In this document: positions 22,740 through 34,670 of the stretch, in pieces
Layout: each line of letters begins with the position of its first letter
Position numbering within the stretch: position 1 is the first letter of the stretch
Assembly: GCA_038025085.1 (NCBI GenBank)
Contig: CM076144.1
Span: forward strand, 22,265,501-22,329,500
Reading direction: 5' to 3'
DNA: 64,000 nucleotides
Origin: Tetragonia tetragonoides
Taxonomy: Eukaryota; Streptophyta; Magnoliopsida; Caryophyllales; Aizoaceae
Program-made: the position numbers and the translations under genes
The notes under the pieces: model-generated
Database searches by the model: none
The model's input: only the letters and a program-made list of their open reading frames with translations
Told to the model about the DNA's origin: nothing

Positions 22740-23319
22740 TGTCACGCCTAACATTTTTGTTTTTTGCGTTGGGGATATACACCGCTCTGAAGTATCTTTT
22801 TCCAATTTGCGGAAAATTTTTCACTCCAAAATTTTAATTGGGTTTAAGTCCTTGCTTGCTTCCATCACCCACGTATTTGCTTCAAACACAAAAACCTTGC
22901 TTGGTAGTTCAAACCCTCTCTGTTGTGCCTCTGCTCTACGTCCTAATCGCCACTTCTGCGTCCCAATTGCCACCACTCTCTTTTGCCAGTTGTCCCCGCT
23001 CGTCCGCTGCGCTTTCTCCGATCGTCCGCCTCTCTTTCGCTGGTCGTCCGCCGCTGCTAATCCTCTAGTATATCTTCAATTCCTTCTATAATTGTAGTTC
23101 TTCAAGATTCTAGGTTTTTAGGGTGCACAATTTTATGGGCTTTGCAATCTTAGCCTTGTGATTCAATCGATAATTATGGTATGCAATATTGTGAATTAGG
23201 GTTGCAATTATGATTCAATCTCTATTTTCTTGGTTTTATTTTTTGTTTATTTTTTGTTTCAATTTTTATAGTTTGATTTTTTTTTCTGGTATTGTTCTTC
23301 CTCGTTTCTTGTTAGTAGA
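22740..23319. other. Unassigned, C/T-rich 5'-leader-like stretch
   Basis: It contains several ctcgtccgc/tcgtccgcc motifs (22995-23050) and pyrimidine-rich sequence like a plant 5' leader. The short plus-strand frames (22702-23091, 22838-23068) show no domain, so no gene is called. Confidence 0.35.
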
Positions 23320-24421
23320 CTATTTTGGGGGTTGTATGGTCACTTCATTAGAGGATGAACACCCCAACAAAGCCTCTATTTCTTTCTCCTTGCTTTTATG
23401 GTTGGAAGAACTTTCATTGATTCCCGTCTTTGTCCTAAATTCTTTGATGTGATGCATTAGAGCTTTTATGTCATCCTCATTGTCCTGCACAATATTTACT
23501 GATTCATAAACTTCAGACCATAACAAAGACAAAGAATTGTTTCTCTTATCTATCTTCACACACTCTTCCAGAAGATTGCCATCGAGGTCAAAAATTGGAC
23601 TTTTAGCTGCATCTTTAGTTCATCTACTTTTGATGTACTTATCAGGAATTATGTCCAACCTTTTGACTTTGTAAACACAAAATATGTGTTTGAAACAATT
23701 GTCCTTTTTGCTCAAACAACTTGCATAAACAATTGACATCATCGTTTTCTGTGTTGTAAAGCACAACAAACACCTTTTCCTTATCTGTTTGTGAGACTGA
23801 AAATATTTCCAAATGGCAATCTATTCTGAAATCATGAAATCCGCAATTGGAAAACGCAAACTGAAGTTCCTCTTGAAAATCATAAAACAGAGCATGAGTG
23901 TAAACTTCAGAAGCGTATTTTTCCAAACCCATTTCTATGCCCACTGGATTCAACATTACAGGAAGTGAGTTTTCAGTATCACTGGTCATTCTATCATTAG
24001 TGTATCTTTGCACTGCAATGGCACTTTCTAAACGCATCCAAAACTCAACCAAAGTCACAAAGGGACTAAAGAAGTGTCCAAAAGCATGATTTTCACTTTT
24101 CAATCTTGTGTGCTTCTCAACAATCCCGCCATGAATATATCTCTAAAATAAGCAGGTACCCACATATCTCTTACATCGTATATATGATTCAGCAGCTCAT
24201 GTTCCAGTAGGTTGTTACGTGACAATAAATCAACCCACGTTCCAGCCGGATTATTCTCCTTATTCCACACATATCAATTGAATTCTGTAAGAAATTCTTT
24301 GGTGCAAATTAAAGTACTTATTTTCAGACTGAATTTTTTGGTAATATGTCTTGCACAAAATCTATGCTTCGCAGTTGTAAATACCTGGGGAATCACAACT
24401 TTCATAGCTGGATGTTGATCT
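23320..24421 (-). pseudogene. FRS: FRS piece 4: rest of MULE domain, SWIM finger, C-terminus
   Basis: TDQHPAMKVVIPQVF and HRFCARHITKKF open it at about 24420. A stop falls in the WNKENNPAGTW region near 24270. Then SPFVTLVEFWMRLESAIAVQ and ASEVYTHALFYDFQEEL appear in the 153-residue frame 23642-24103, with the SWIM-like CLCKLFEQKG..QTHILC. A frameshift and a TGA follow, then DKYIKSR and PIFDLDGN, and the tail at 23320-23559. Confidence 0.8.
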
Positions 24422-24426
24422 GTAAC

Positions 24427-25679
24427 TGTAAGGACCCGAGATTTTCGTCCAATCCAATATTGGTTTCCACGGAGTATGTTCTTATAGAAAATCTGTAAGT
24501 TGGGGGTTTTGATAAGTTCAAGGGACCATCGAGTTAGAAAATATTTTGCAAAGACTTGAATTGAATAAAAACCATGGAAAAGGTCACAAATCTGCTATCG
24601 GCGTTTCATCGAAGGGACAAACCGTAGGGACAACTCAATAGCGCGATAAGTGAACTAATCATGTTTTTAGAAAGACCCCCGCTCATATAGAACATATGAG
24701 TACCCAAGAATACTAGGTTCGGGGGCGAAGGTACGAGGTGGGAAGGTGTTAGGCACCCAACTCGCCCGTATTATGACGGCCTCTACTAACTCAAGTTTGC
24801 TTAATAATTTAAAGACATGATTCCCACACAAAACTGGATTAACAACCTACACTTAGACTATTAATTGGTTCATCATAAGCATCACAACATTTATTTTAAC
24901 CCTTAGTTAGACATGCATTCGATTTGACAAATTGGGCAGCACAACGACTATACAGGCAATATTTAGGAAACGATAAAAACGTTATTCTAGCATGATATCT
25001 ACATTATGACTACTAGAAAATAAACAATTAAGCAATTAATTTAAATTGAGCCCTCAGGAGTTAGTACCTGAACTGTAGGCTATATTTGACAAGAATAGTA
25101 AAAGACAAGATCTCAAAATTTAGAAGAAACAGGGAGAAGTTCAGTGTCAATACTCCTGAGAATAGAAGTTGTCAACTGTAGACTGTGTGTTTTGAATTGA
25201 GTGAGGAGGGTCATATTTATAGGAGTGGGGAAGTAGGGCTGAATGGCTGAAAAGGAGCCGAAAATTGAATTGGGCTTGAAAAAAGAGTCGGGCCAGAGGC
25301 TGTGTTAGGGCCGCTGACGGCTGCCAGCTGCCAAGCTGGATGTCGTCATAATGACGACATCCAGTCTATTTTTGTTTTCTGGAGGAATTTTAGCATTCCG
25401 AAAAATATGAAAAGATCGTTTTACCCGTGAACGGTAAAAGACGCTTCTACCCTTGAATCGCAACTTGGCGACCGGGAGTCGGAAAGAGGCATGAGAGGTG
25501 TCGTTGGAAAGCTCTTGAACGGGGCTTTTGAATGGGATTGGAATAAAGGAGTGTTTAGAGAAAAACCTGAGACACTTATCTTAACTATTAAAGCAAAAAT
25601 AGTGTTCAAGTTTATAAATTACTCCTTTCATCATCGGGCTTTTGCGGAGAAATCTGAAGGCGCTTTTTTGGCGTCTGCA
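24427..25679 (-). mobile_element. Solo LTR of a Tat-like gypsy element
   Basis: It starts TGTAAGGACC and ends GTCTGCA, with the exact 5-bp duplication GTAAC at 24422-24426 and 25680-25684. In minus orientation it begins TGCAGAC and ends GGTCCTTACA, like the LTRs at 30287 (TGTAGAC...TTCTTACA). It shares the ggtgttaggcacccaa.tc block near 24745-24765. No internal sequence remains, which is the product of LTR-LTR recombination. It interrupts the FRS transposase domain. Confidence 0.85.
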
Positions 25680-25684
25680 GTAAC

Positions 25685-25849
25685 TATGCATTGAGGTTGA
25701 CATTGTCCCATGCATTCCAAAGGCTTTTCAAAGACCCATGTGAATGACTTGGAATCTTCTTTCGCCATCAAAGCCGATGCAAAAATGACACATTTTTTGT
25801 GATTGTCAACACCAGTGAATGGAGAAAAGACCAAATTGTACATGTTGTA
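25685..25849 (-). pseudogene. FRS: FRS piece 3: start of the MULE transposase domain
   Basis: MYNLVFSPFTGVDNHKKCVI, ALMAKEDSKSFTWVFEK and CIVT form the well-known FAR1 central block. It joins piece 2 without loss if the 7-bp repeat TGTTGTA is counted once, and joins piece 4 if GTAAC is counted once. Confidence 0.8.
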
Positions 25850-26509
25850 TGAAGATAAAATAATTCAGAGTCAACTTGGTTGATTATTCATTAATGAAGA
25901 TTTTATACTTTGCTATTAATATCTTGTTCAAAACCTCATGAACAACTAAATGTAGCTTTGTGAACAATCTATTTTTATAGAATGAACAAAGACTGAACTT
26001 GTTTTTGATACTTTCTTGCTATTCACAATCTCCAAATGAGATGGCCATAATAAATTAAATTCAGATTGTAGGTGCCAACTTGATTGATTATTCATTAATT
26101 AAATTTTGTATACTTTCTATGAATATCTTGTTCAAAACCTTATGAACAACTACCTAACTACAAGAAAAACCATTTATTGCAACGACAAAAATTTGTCGTT
26201 GCAGTAAATAATGTATTGCATTGACCTTAAAATATCGTTGCAAATGGTTGTTGCCATAATGCGATTTTCAATTTCCCTCCTCCCAAAATTTTAGCGGGTC
26301 ATCTTGAATTTTGGGAGTTATTTTCTGCAACAAAAGAGGTCGTTGCAAAATATATCCGCTATTATTTGCAACGACATATGTCGTTGCTCTTGTTTAACAG
26401 TATATATGGCAGCAGAGTAGGTCGTTGCGAAACATCGCTCTTGTATATAGCAACGAGATTTATCGTTGCAAAAGATAAATCTATAAAATAAAATAAAAAT
26501 CGAATCAGA

Positions 26510-29480
26510 GGGTTGCACGCCCCAATCATCTCTTGTTTTTATTTTCTCAATTAGACTTCTTATTTCCAGTCACTTCTTATTTTCCCCTTAATCTGAAGAA
26601 CTAGGTTATTTTTCTCTGAGAATCACGCGAAGAGCTCGATTTGGGCGATTCAAATCTACAATTTCTGGGTTCCAGCGTTTTTGCGGGTTTGTGGGCTTGG
26701 AGTCGAAAATTGAAGCTCGTTGCCCTGAGTTCATCTCTTTCGCTACTTGTGGGTTCGAGCTTAGAACGCAAGTTGGGCGTTCTGAGTTCAGGAAAATTGG
26801 GCTGAAGTTGCTGGGGGTTTGATTGAAGCCTTAAACACGAAAAAGGCTAAGCTTTTGGTCGAGAAACAACGAAGGAGGTGTAGATCTGTTTATGGCCGAC
26901 GTTTTTATCAACCTTGCTGCAGCTACCGATGAATTTCTTGCCAATATGTAAGATATTTCCCTCCGTCTATACTCTATTGACATCTAATTTCCTTGTTTCT
27001 AAATTTCTCTTTCCTTTAATTCTAATTTGGAGTTAGTTGAGTTTACTATTGTTGGAGCAGACAAGAATTTGGGCCAGGATGTTTGGCTCTAGGGTAATTC
27101 CCGTGTACTTTCCTTATTTCAGAAGTCTCTTTCTAGTTAATTGGGGATTTCTTAGATTCTGTCAATAATTTTTCTTTTTCATCTATAATATTCTTGAATT
27201 TCGTTGCAATTTTTCAGTTTTTGATGTTTGCTTGTACGCATTTTTTGATGGTTCTTCATCTAGTACAACTTCTTATATTTTCTACTGGTTTGGTAGCTTT
27301 TTCATTGAGTCATTTCCATGGTTTGAAACCTAGATTTTCTTTTTTGGTGTGTGTTAACTTGTATTTTTCTACTGACTTTGTGTTCTAAAAGCTGATTTAG
27401 ATTTAGAAGCATGTATTTGGGACAACTAATTATGTGATGGAGGGGTTTAGGAAGCGTAGTTGGGGTTGGATTGTCGATTTGTGCTGTGTCAGGGTTCCTT
27501 GCTACCTATGAGCGTTTACTGTATAGGCATATGCGTCAAGATGCTACCTGTGTGGGATGTGGAAGTGGCCTTGAGACATTATTCATGCTATCTTTGAGTG
27601 CCCTGTAGTACAACAGGTTTGGATGCAGAGCTCTTTTGCCTCACTTGTGGAGGATGCTCCTCATTCTTCTTTTGCTGATTACCTAGCTTGGTGTGGCAGC
27701 AGACTTAAAAGAGGTGAGATGGGAGAAATGGTGGTAATGATGTGGGCTTGTTGGTCTTCTAGAAACAAGTTGGTTATGAAAGGAAACCAACCTGATGGTA
27801 CTAGGATGGTGGACTTCAATTCTGACTTTTGCATGTTAAAATGATGGACTCACATAGAAAAGTCAGTCGGCAAGTGAGAATTGAAGGTCAACCAGCTAGA
27901 ATTGAATTATATGTAATCAAAAGGATGCTTTTGCATGATTTGATCCTGTTTTTATGATCTGAAGTTATTCTGATATGAATTCTAAGTTTCTGTGCCTGAT
28001 ATTTGCATTGTTTGGAAGTCTAATTTGTACAAGGAATCAGGTGTACAAATGGAGTAACCAAAGAAGTTAGATTAAACTAGTTTACATGCATTTAGTTGGC
28101 AAAATTAACATGTTAATGAGTTGATATTGTGCACTCATCGTTTTTGATTGTTTGTCCATGTGAATGTCAATGAGCAGATACAATGCACTGGTGACATATA
28201 TTTGTTTGGTTTAATCATTCTCACAGTGCAATTTGTGCTTGTGAATACCTATAGAAAGGTAATAAGATTGTGAGAAAAGATTTAGCATGCTTTAATTCTT
28301 GTTCTCTGCTAGCAGATTCTCTTTCATATAGTTACTTGCTGCTATATGTAGAGAACATTGAAAATCTTAAGAGAAGGAGGAAGGCGTCATATATGGGATC
28401 AAGGCGAACCTTTAGGTGCTGGTAAACTAACTTAATTCAAGTTATTAGGTCCTTGTGGTGTTTCTATATAGTCTTTTAGCTGACAATACTCAGCATACTT
28501 GAGTAAGTTCAGGTGTTCTTATTGCTTTCTCTACCCTTTATTTAACTATTAGTGAACTACTAGTCTTAATCTGACATTTTGCAGTTTTATTTGAGTTTTG
28601 ATCTTCTGAACTTGATGTTCAAGTGCCAACTAGATTGTGAACAAGTGGCTGAGACTAAGTAACATAGTTTTGGGGGTATTAACCAAATTTGGTTCAAGAT
28701 GGTTTTTTGATAAAAAGTATTGGGCACTTGCACACCTTCTACTCTGATACCTAATTTCATATTGTCTAGATACGCAAAGGAACGTAAAGGTACCAAGTAA
28801 AGAGTACGGCATTACAAGTAGACTGGTTATAATAGCATTGAGTTGTATGCGCTAAATGATGGTTTCATTAATTTTGTGAGTTGTTCTCATGTTCTGAATT
28901 TCAGACCTGGTTATTTAGAGTTAAATCATTATATTGCGGAAATGTATAAAGTGCAAAAGAAAAATCAGGAACTTACAAAGGAACCAAAGTATATTCAATA
29001 GAATTAATTTTTGTGCCCTTTATATTACAATTTCATCAAGTTGGGAACTATTTAGAGAGCTGAATGTTCTTGTCAGACTTGAAATGTTTTGATACTGATA
29101 TTTTCATATTTACAGGGTTTAGGACTTGAAAGAATCAGGTTAGTAGTTGGGCAACTAATGAAGATGAACTACATAGAATATAGATTTTTCAGGTATTTGC
29201 CTATGTCTACCTTTTCACTCACTCTTAGCAGATCGATTACATTTCTTTTTCACAATTATTCTTTCTTACTATGGATATTATTTCACTCACTCTTAGTATT
29301 TGCCTATGGATATTATGACATTTCTTTACCGCCTTTGATCATTTAGAAATTAGAAATTCTATTCTTTCTGCAACCACAAAGTACTTCATTCTGTTGTATA
29401 TTTCAGTGGTCTACTTGTTTGTAGGGCAGTAACAAAGCTAGCAAGCAAGATGGACGTTGAAGGAGTGCTGTTTTTATAGA
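26510..29480 (+). other. Captured gene fragments inside the CACTA element
   Basis: A leader-like stretch precedes an ATG at 26892 (MADVFINLAAATDEFLAN) with a gtaaga donor at 26948. Further exon-like pieces with GT borders follow near 27060-27095, 28350-28422 and 29115-29192 (GLERIRLVVGQLMKMNYIEY), and near 29425-29480 (KLASKMDVEGVLFL, stop). I do not recognise the parent gene. The order suggests a multi-exon host gene carried by the element. Confidence 0.4.
27500..27845 (+). mobile_element. LINE zf-RVT fragment inside the CACTA element
   Basis: The translation ATCVGCGSGLETLF, IFECPVVQQVW, FADYLAWCGSRLKRGEM and MWACWSSRNKLV matches the zinc-binding end of plant L1 ORF2. It is broken and truncated on both sides. 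Confidence 0.65.
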
Positions 29481-30286
29481 AGGCGCAAGGGTCTGATTTG
29501 TTATTTTGTTAGAAGTATTAGTAGATTTTTTTTAAGTAGGGCTTGTTAACTGTATATGTGATGTAACTTATGCAATCATGTAAATACTTGGGACATGAAT
29601 TACATTAGTACGAGTTGGAACATTATGCCAAATCTAAGGGTGTGTTGACTATATATATGTTATGCATCTTATTTTAATTCATACCATGAAGTTGACTTGA
29701 CCAATGAGCTAATTTGGACAATTTTTTTTGTTGTCCATCCCTTTTTTTTTTAAAATAAAATTGTATTTATTGCAACGACTTTGTTCGCTTGCCAAAAACC
29801 ACTATGGTACGACATATACCGTGGCAAATAAGAATGTAGCATTTATTGCAATGACTAAATTTGTTGCAGTAAGTCTTCATTTTGCATACAAATGGAGGGG
29901 TGTATTGCAACGACATATATTTGGCAACGACATTGCGAATAACAGTATTTATGGCACCGGCCAAAGTCGTTGCAATAACCTTTTGCAATGCCTATACCCG
30001 TAACGACAAATGTCGTTGCAATAAACATTTTCTGCAACGACTTTTTATGTTGCAAAAAAGGAGTTTTCTTGTAGTGATGCATGTAGCTTTGTGAACAATC
30101 TGTAATTACAGAATGAACAAAGACTGAACTTTTTTTTCATACTTTCTTGCTATTCACAATCTCCAAATGAGATGACCATAATCAGTTAAATTCAGAGTAT
30201 AGGAGCTTATAAGGGGTAATACACACAGTGGCTACACTCTAAATAGATTATGCATAAAAAAAATTGATGAAAAACCACTGGCAACC

Positions 30287-32058
30287 TGTAGACACCAAAA
30301 TGTGTCACCCCTTTTTATGTGCCCAATGACGATAACCAACATTTAAGAATATGAATTCTATGTCAATGCTCAAGTAACTTGCATCAAACCCCTTCCATTA
30401 CATACCCATTTCTATAAGCTTTCCAACGCCCCTTACCTTGTCCCAAACGGACACCGGAGCAAAAATATGTGATTCGACAAAGTAATGGGACAAAAACGAT
30501 ACTCTGATTACCGCACTCCGTGGTTCAAATAGGATTTTCCTCTATTAGAGGAAGAAATCTCAAGTGGGCCTAATTTACATGGAGTCCTCATACAAGTACC
30601 TTTAAAATGACATATTATGGGTCCAAGTCCAATAAGAAACGAATGAGGTATGATCCAATTACCACAAGGTATACTGAAATAGACACCTCTTTAGTGTTTG
30701 GGCCATAACTCCCAAAATACTAATGATACTTGGGCTTATAATATGTCCAAAGAAAGCCATTTGAAAAAGAAATCCAACGAAAACAAAAAAATCAGGTCAA
30801 TTGGAGGTCAAACGAAGAAGTTATAGGCCTTTGAAGTCGAAACTCGCTAGTTGGAGCGGTTGAACCGCTAGGCCAGCGGCTAAACCGCTTGCCCAAGCGG
30901 CTAAGCCGCTTATCCTAGTTGAAAGACCGTTAGTCCTAGCGGCTAGCCGCTTACTGGAGCGGTAGCCGCTTGGACGCCAAGCGGCCCTCATTGACAGGCG
31001 TCTGATAGACTTTTTGTCCGGCCCTTTTGTCAGTTATGTCCCAGATCTAAACCTACCTCTATATATACTCTTTTCCTCCGTCTTTTCAAGGAGAACACAA
31101 TGGTGAACTCAAATTAAACCCTAGAGCTCTCTAATTAACCCTATTCTCTCAATATTCCTCCATCTCCTTCCTCCATCATCAAATAAACAGCCCTAAACAC
31201 CATTAAAATACCTTCAAACTCTACAATTCAACCTCAAAATTCTACCTTTAATATTTCCACCACTCAATAATCAACCCTCAATCCTTTTCAACTACAAGTT
31301 CAAGAGCATTGACATTCCATTCAAATTCATTCAAGGTTCCACTTGAGGGCTCTATTTAATCTTCAAATCTATTTTATATTAATTCTGATCATGTTTTATT
31401 TTATATTCGATTATGGTTAATTCTATTGCATTGTTTTAATTGCGTTGAAGTTACTAACTTGTTTGTTAATGAATTAGCAACTTGACGCGTTTAGAAATCA
31501 AGGTAGGGTTGGAGGATTTTATTATTGTTGTTGCTTTAATTTTCTTTAGCATGCAATAAGTGATCTTTTTCCATTGTTCTTATGTAAATTGGATTAGATG
31601 AATGCAAAAGTGATAACATATAATTTAATGGATGTTCAAACCCACTTAGTTAAATCTAGGACTTTTGACAACCGGATTTGTATGAAACAGTGCAATACTA
31701 TCAATTAATCAAGACCAATTAGTAAAGGCCGTTTATTGAAACGAGCATATTTGGGTGCCTAACACCTTCCCAATTCGTTCCTACACCCCCGAACTCAATT
31801 TTTGGCCATTGGGTCATTCGAGTTAATATTCCCAATAGGAATTGGGGTGCACTTAATTCGGGTTGGAGTCTCTTTAGACTTTTGACTTGAATTATTTTCA
31901 ATTAATTGGTTTCCTTGTTTTCCTTAAAATTTGGTGGCGACTTCCTGTAATCTTAATCAAATCCCCATTAATTCTGAATAATACAAATCCACTCGATTTT
32001 CGACCAAGAGCCCGCGAGAGGAGCTCGGGGGGGTTGATTCCCCACGAGGGTTCTTACA
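30287..32058 (+). repeat. LTR1 of the composite element
   Basis: It starts TGTAGACACC and ends GGGTTCTTACA, 1772 bp. A GC-rich palindrome cluster lies at 30852-30990 and a TATA box (ctatatatactc) at about 31061-31073, so the RNA probably starts near 31090-31110. The gcctaacaccttcccaattcg block near 31757 is shared with the other LTRs and, inverted, with the LTRs at 24427 and 56714. Confidence 0.85.
30852..30990 (+). promoter_or_regulatory. CGG/CCG palindrome cluster upstream of the TATA box, LTR1
   Basis: Within 140 bp there are about five near-perfect palindromes built on AGCGG...CCGCT, among them AGCGGCTAGCCGCT (perfect) and AAGCGGCTAAGCCGCTT. The cluster recurs in LTR2 (about 36578-36712) and LTR3 (about 42294-42427). 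The TATA box follows 70-80 bp downstream. A role as binding sites or as an RNA/DNA hairpin is an inference. Confidence 0.55.
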
Positions 32059-32059
32059 G

Positions 32060-32077
32060 TGGCGACTTCACTGGGGA
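32060..32077 (+). other. Primer binding site, internal region 1
   Basis: TGGCGACTTCACTGGGGA stands two bases after the LTR end. Tat-lineage elements carry a similar tggcgact.....tggggat site, thought to match a tRNA(Arg) 3' end. The same site after LTR2 (37774 on) reads TGGCGACTTCACTAGGGA. Confidence 0.65.
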
Positions 32078-32699
32078 TTTAATTAAGAGGGTGTAACTTG
32101 AAAGTTGATCTTGCTTAATTGTCAAAATTGCATGGTTCATGACCTTGAGTGATTATTGTTATTATGATTGCTCACTATCAATTATTGCTTTTGCATCCAT
32201 TGCATCCATTTGCATGCGCTTGCGCGACATCCGAGCTTGTTTTAACATGTTCTAATCAGTTTTTAGCCCTTGGAGTGTGGTGAAGTGCCTTGGTGGGAAT
32301 CCACTCGATTGCTCTTTGCCAAGAAACATGGATTCCCCCACCTCATGTACCTTCCTACGCATTCGTCCATTCGACGAGTAGGATAACTAGAATGCCTCAT
32401 ATTCTCACACATCCCGCGGATTGTAGTACATTCTTGATCATGAGTTCTTTTTGACCATAACCCTTAAGCCTACCCAATTGCATGAACTAGAACCAATGTT
32501 TTAGGTCAAAACTCAGTCCCATGTCCATGCTAGATCTTTTTTACTATATGGTTTGTGTCGTTATGTTGTTTGCCATAATGTGAACGCAATCTTTGCGTAG
32601 TCGTTTTGGGTCATAGAATATTAGGATAGATCCCATTAGGATTTTTTCTTATTATGTTTGGTCGTTATTTCAAAACATCCATAAACTAGGGGTCCATAT

Positions 32700-33125
32700 T
32701 AGGAAGAAGATCTTTTTATTTTCCAAAATATATTCCCTTCCTTAGTCAAGAGTATATTCCCCTTTCCCAAGTCGATAATATTTCCATCCATAGTCAAGAG
32801 TATATATTCCCTTCCATAGTTAGGAGTATTCTCCTTTCCCAAGTCGATAATATTTCCATTCCTAGTCAAGAGTATATATTCCCTTCCATAGTCAAGAGTA
32901 TTCTTTTCCATTAAGTCGATAATACTTCCATCCGTAGTCAAGAGTATATATTCCCTTCCCTAGTTAGGAGTATTCTCCTTTCCCAGGTCGATAATATTTT
33001 CATCCCTAGTCAAGAGTATATATTCCCTTCCATAGTCAAGAGTATTCTTTTCCATTAAGTCGAGAATATTTTCATTCCTAGTCAAGAGTATATATTCTCT
33101 TCCCTAGTCAAGAGTATTCCTTTTT
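32700..33125. repeat. About 72-bp minisatellite, internal region 1
   Basis: Five to six degenerate units alternate tagtcaagagtatatattcc, tagttaggagtattctcctt and agtcgataatatttccatcc. Each roughly 72-bp unit is itself built from related 26-bp parts. It lies between the primer site and gag. Unit 2 of the composite has the same array at about 38430-38836 with a slightly different unit order. Confidence 0.85.
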
Positions 33126-33539
33126 CCTTTTCGTAATCCCCTTTCCTATTTTCAAAACTTCCCTTTTTCTCTCCTCCCGTTTCCTTTTTTTTTTTAAAAA
33201 AGAAACTCCTTCCTTTTTTTAATATCCAATTTTCCAGGTCTCAAAAAAAAAAAAAAGGGGAAATTCAAAAAAAAAAAGAAAATTTAAAAATAAATAAATA
33301 AATAAATAAAGGGACTAGATTATTGGATAAGCTCTTTTATTTCTTCCTTTTTCCTATCCTTCTCTTCAATTAATTTTTCTATTTCTCCTTGATCAAGGAT
33401 AGGAAAGTCGAGCCCAAAGTGGGAACGTCCAAATCAAAAAGGAAGATTAGTTAGGAAACTATTTCCTTCACCACCTCCAAGCTCGAGATCAAGTCCAAAT
33501 TCAGATTCAACTCCATTTTCTACCCTGCCAGGTGACGAC

Positions 33540-34670
33540 ATGCAAGCCATTCTGGAGAAACTCACTGAGATGAACACACGTCTCAAAGATCAAGATGGGG
33601 AAATCAAGAAGCTAAGAGATGAAGTTAGAGCTAAACCTCATACTAATGAAGATGATGATGAGCATCCTACTCCTCCAAGCAAGCTGAATAGAAGGCTTGA
33701 AAAGCATAAGCAACTAATGCGTAAGAACTCCAAATATAGCACCTACTATATGGAATAAGAAGAAGAGGAGCCCAATGCCGATTTCCATTCAAAACTTCCG
33801 AAAAAGGTCACCTTGACCGATCTCCCCAAGTTCAAGGGAGTGGAGGACCCATATGGTCATATAAGGAACTTTACTACATGTATGGAAATCAAAGGGATTG
33901 ATTCGAGTCCCTATGCAAAGATCTTTCTTATGGCACTTGAAAGTCCAACTACAAAATGGTTCAACACCTTAGGCCCACTCAAGGCGAAATGGGTCTCCAT
34001 CAAACACGAGTTTGTGTTGCAATACTCCTACAACAATGAACTCCCTATGACTTTAAAGGAACTAGATATAACCATACAGAATGAAAATAAAGACTTCATC
34101 ACATTCTTGACCCGTTGGAGAGAAAAAGCGGCCCAACTCATCAATCGCCCTTCTGAAGAGGATCAAGTGGGAATCATTGTTCGCAATCTCAAGCCCAAGT
34201 ACAATGATCATATGAGGTTCCAACCCATTGAACTTTCGATACTCTATAAGATTGGGATTCAAATTGGGAATGAACTTCAATCCTCCAATTGCAAGAGCTT
34301 TTACTCCAAAGAGAAAAAGAGTAATGACTCCAATTCCAAGGGTCATGAAGTTAGTGCTATAAATGATGGCAAGCCCATTCAAAGGACCTTTTCCCCATTA
34401 GGGATGACTTTAAGCAAGGCATTCAAAAGGATTCATAAAGATGGATATCTGTATGCCACAGGCCCAACTCCGGATCAACTACCCGAGAAGAAATCCAAAT
34501 CCTGGGATCCAGAGGCTTATTGCAAGTTCCATCGAGGTAAAGGCCATAACACTGATAGTTGTTGGGTTTTCAAGGATAAGATCCAAGATCTCATCGATAA
34601 TGGGACTATTGAAACCCTGAAAATCAAGAAGCCCACCAACACGACTAATCCATTGAGCACACATGAGTGA
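33540..34670 (+). pseudogene. Tat-like gag, copy 1, with in-frame TAA
   Basis: A coiled-coil-like N-terminal part (MNTRLKDQDGEIKKLRDEV) ends at TAA 33756-33758. The same frame then continues at once (EEEEPNADFHSKLPKKV) into the gag domain: DLPKFKGVEDPYGHIRNF, KWFNTLGPLKAKWVS and FLTRWREKAAQLINRPSE, to the CKFHRGKGHNTDSC knuckle-like motif near residue 335 and a stop at 34668-34670. The upstream frame is open back to about 33410, but its start codon position reads AAG and the second candidate ATG reads CTG. Gag would package element RNA; pol must come from another element. Confidence 0.75.

Larger units (their letters stand above)
26156..30076. mobile_element. Non-autonomous CACTA element with captured sequence
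   Basis: The left end is AACTACAAGAAAAA (first base of CACTA changed) and the right end, inverted, is CACTACAAGAAAAC. Both ends carry arrays of TTGCAACGAC in both orientations (26180-26480 and 29770-30050), the subterminal transposase-binding pattern of CACTA elements. No transposase is present. The interior holds exon-like gene pieces and a LINE fragment. The 3-bp target duplication is not obvious (cct versus atg). Confidence 0.75.
25858..30200. repeat. About 204-bp tandem repeat, second unit split by the CACTA element
   Basis: Unit 1 (about 25858-26064) and unit 2 (26066-26155 plus 30080-30200) share caact.g.ttgattattcattaat, ttgttcaaaacct.atgaacaacta, gtagctttgtgaacaatct, gaatgaacaaagactgaact and tattcacaatctccaaatgag. 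The end motif atgaccataatcagttaaattc also recurs at 43867-43888. Confidence 0.75.

Noticed and set aside
22702..23091. Plus-strand 129-residue frame next to the copia element
   Set aside because: It is C/T-rich low-complexity sequence with no domain. It looks like a leader rather than a coding exon.
32699..32941. 80-residue minus-strand frame with repeated DLGKENT-like text
   Set aside because: It is the reverse reading of the 72-bp minisatellite; the copy at 38430-38836 breaks the frame.
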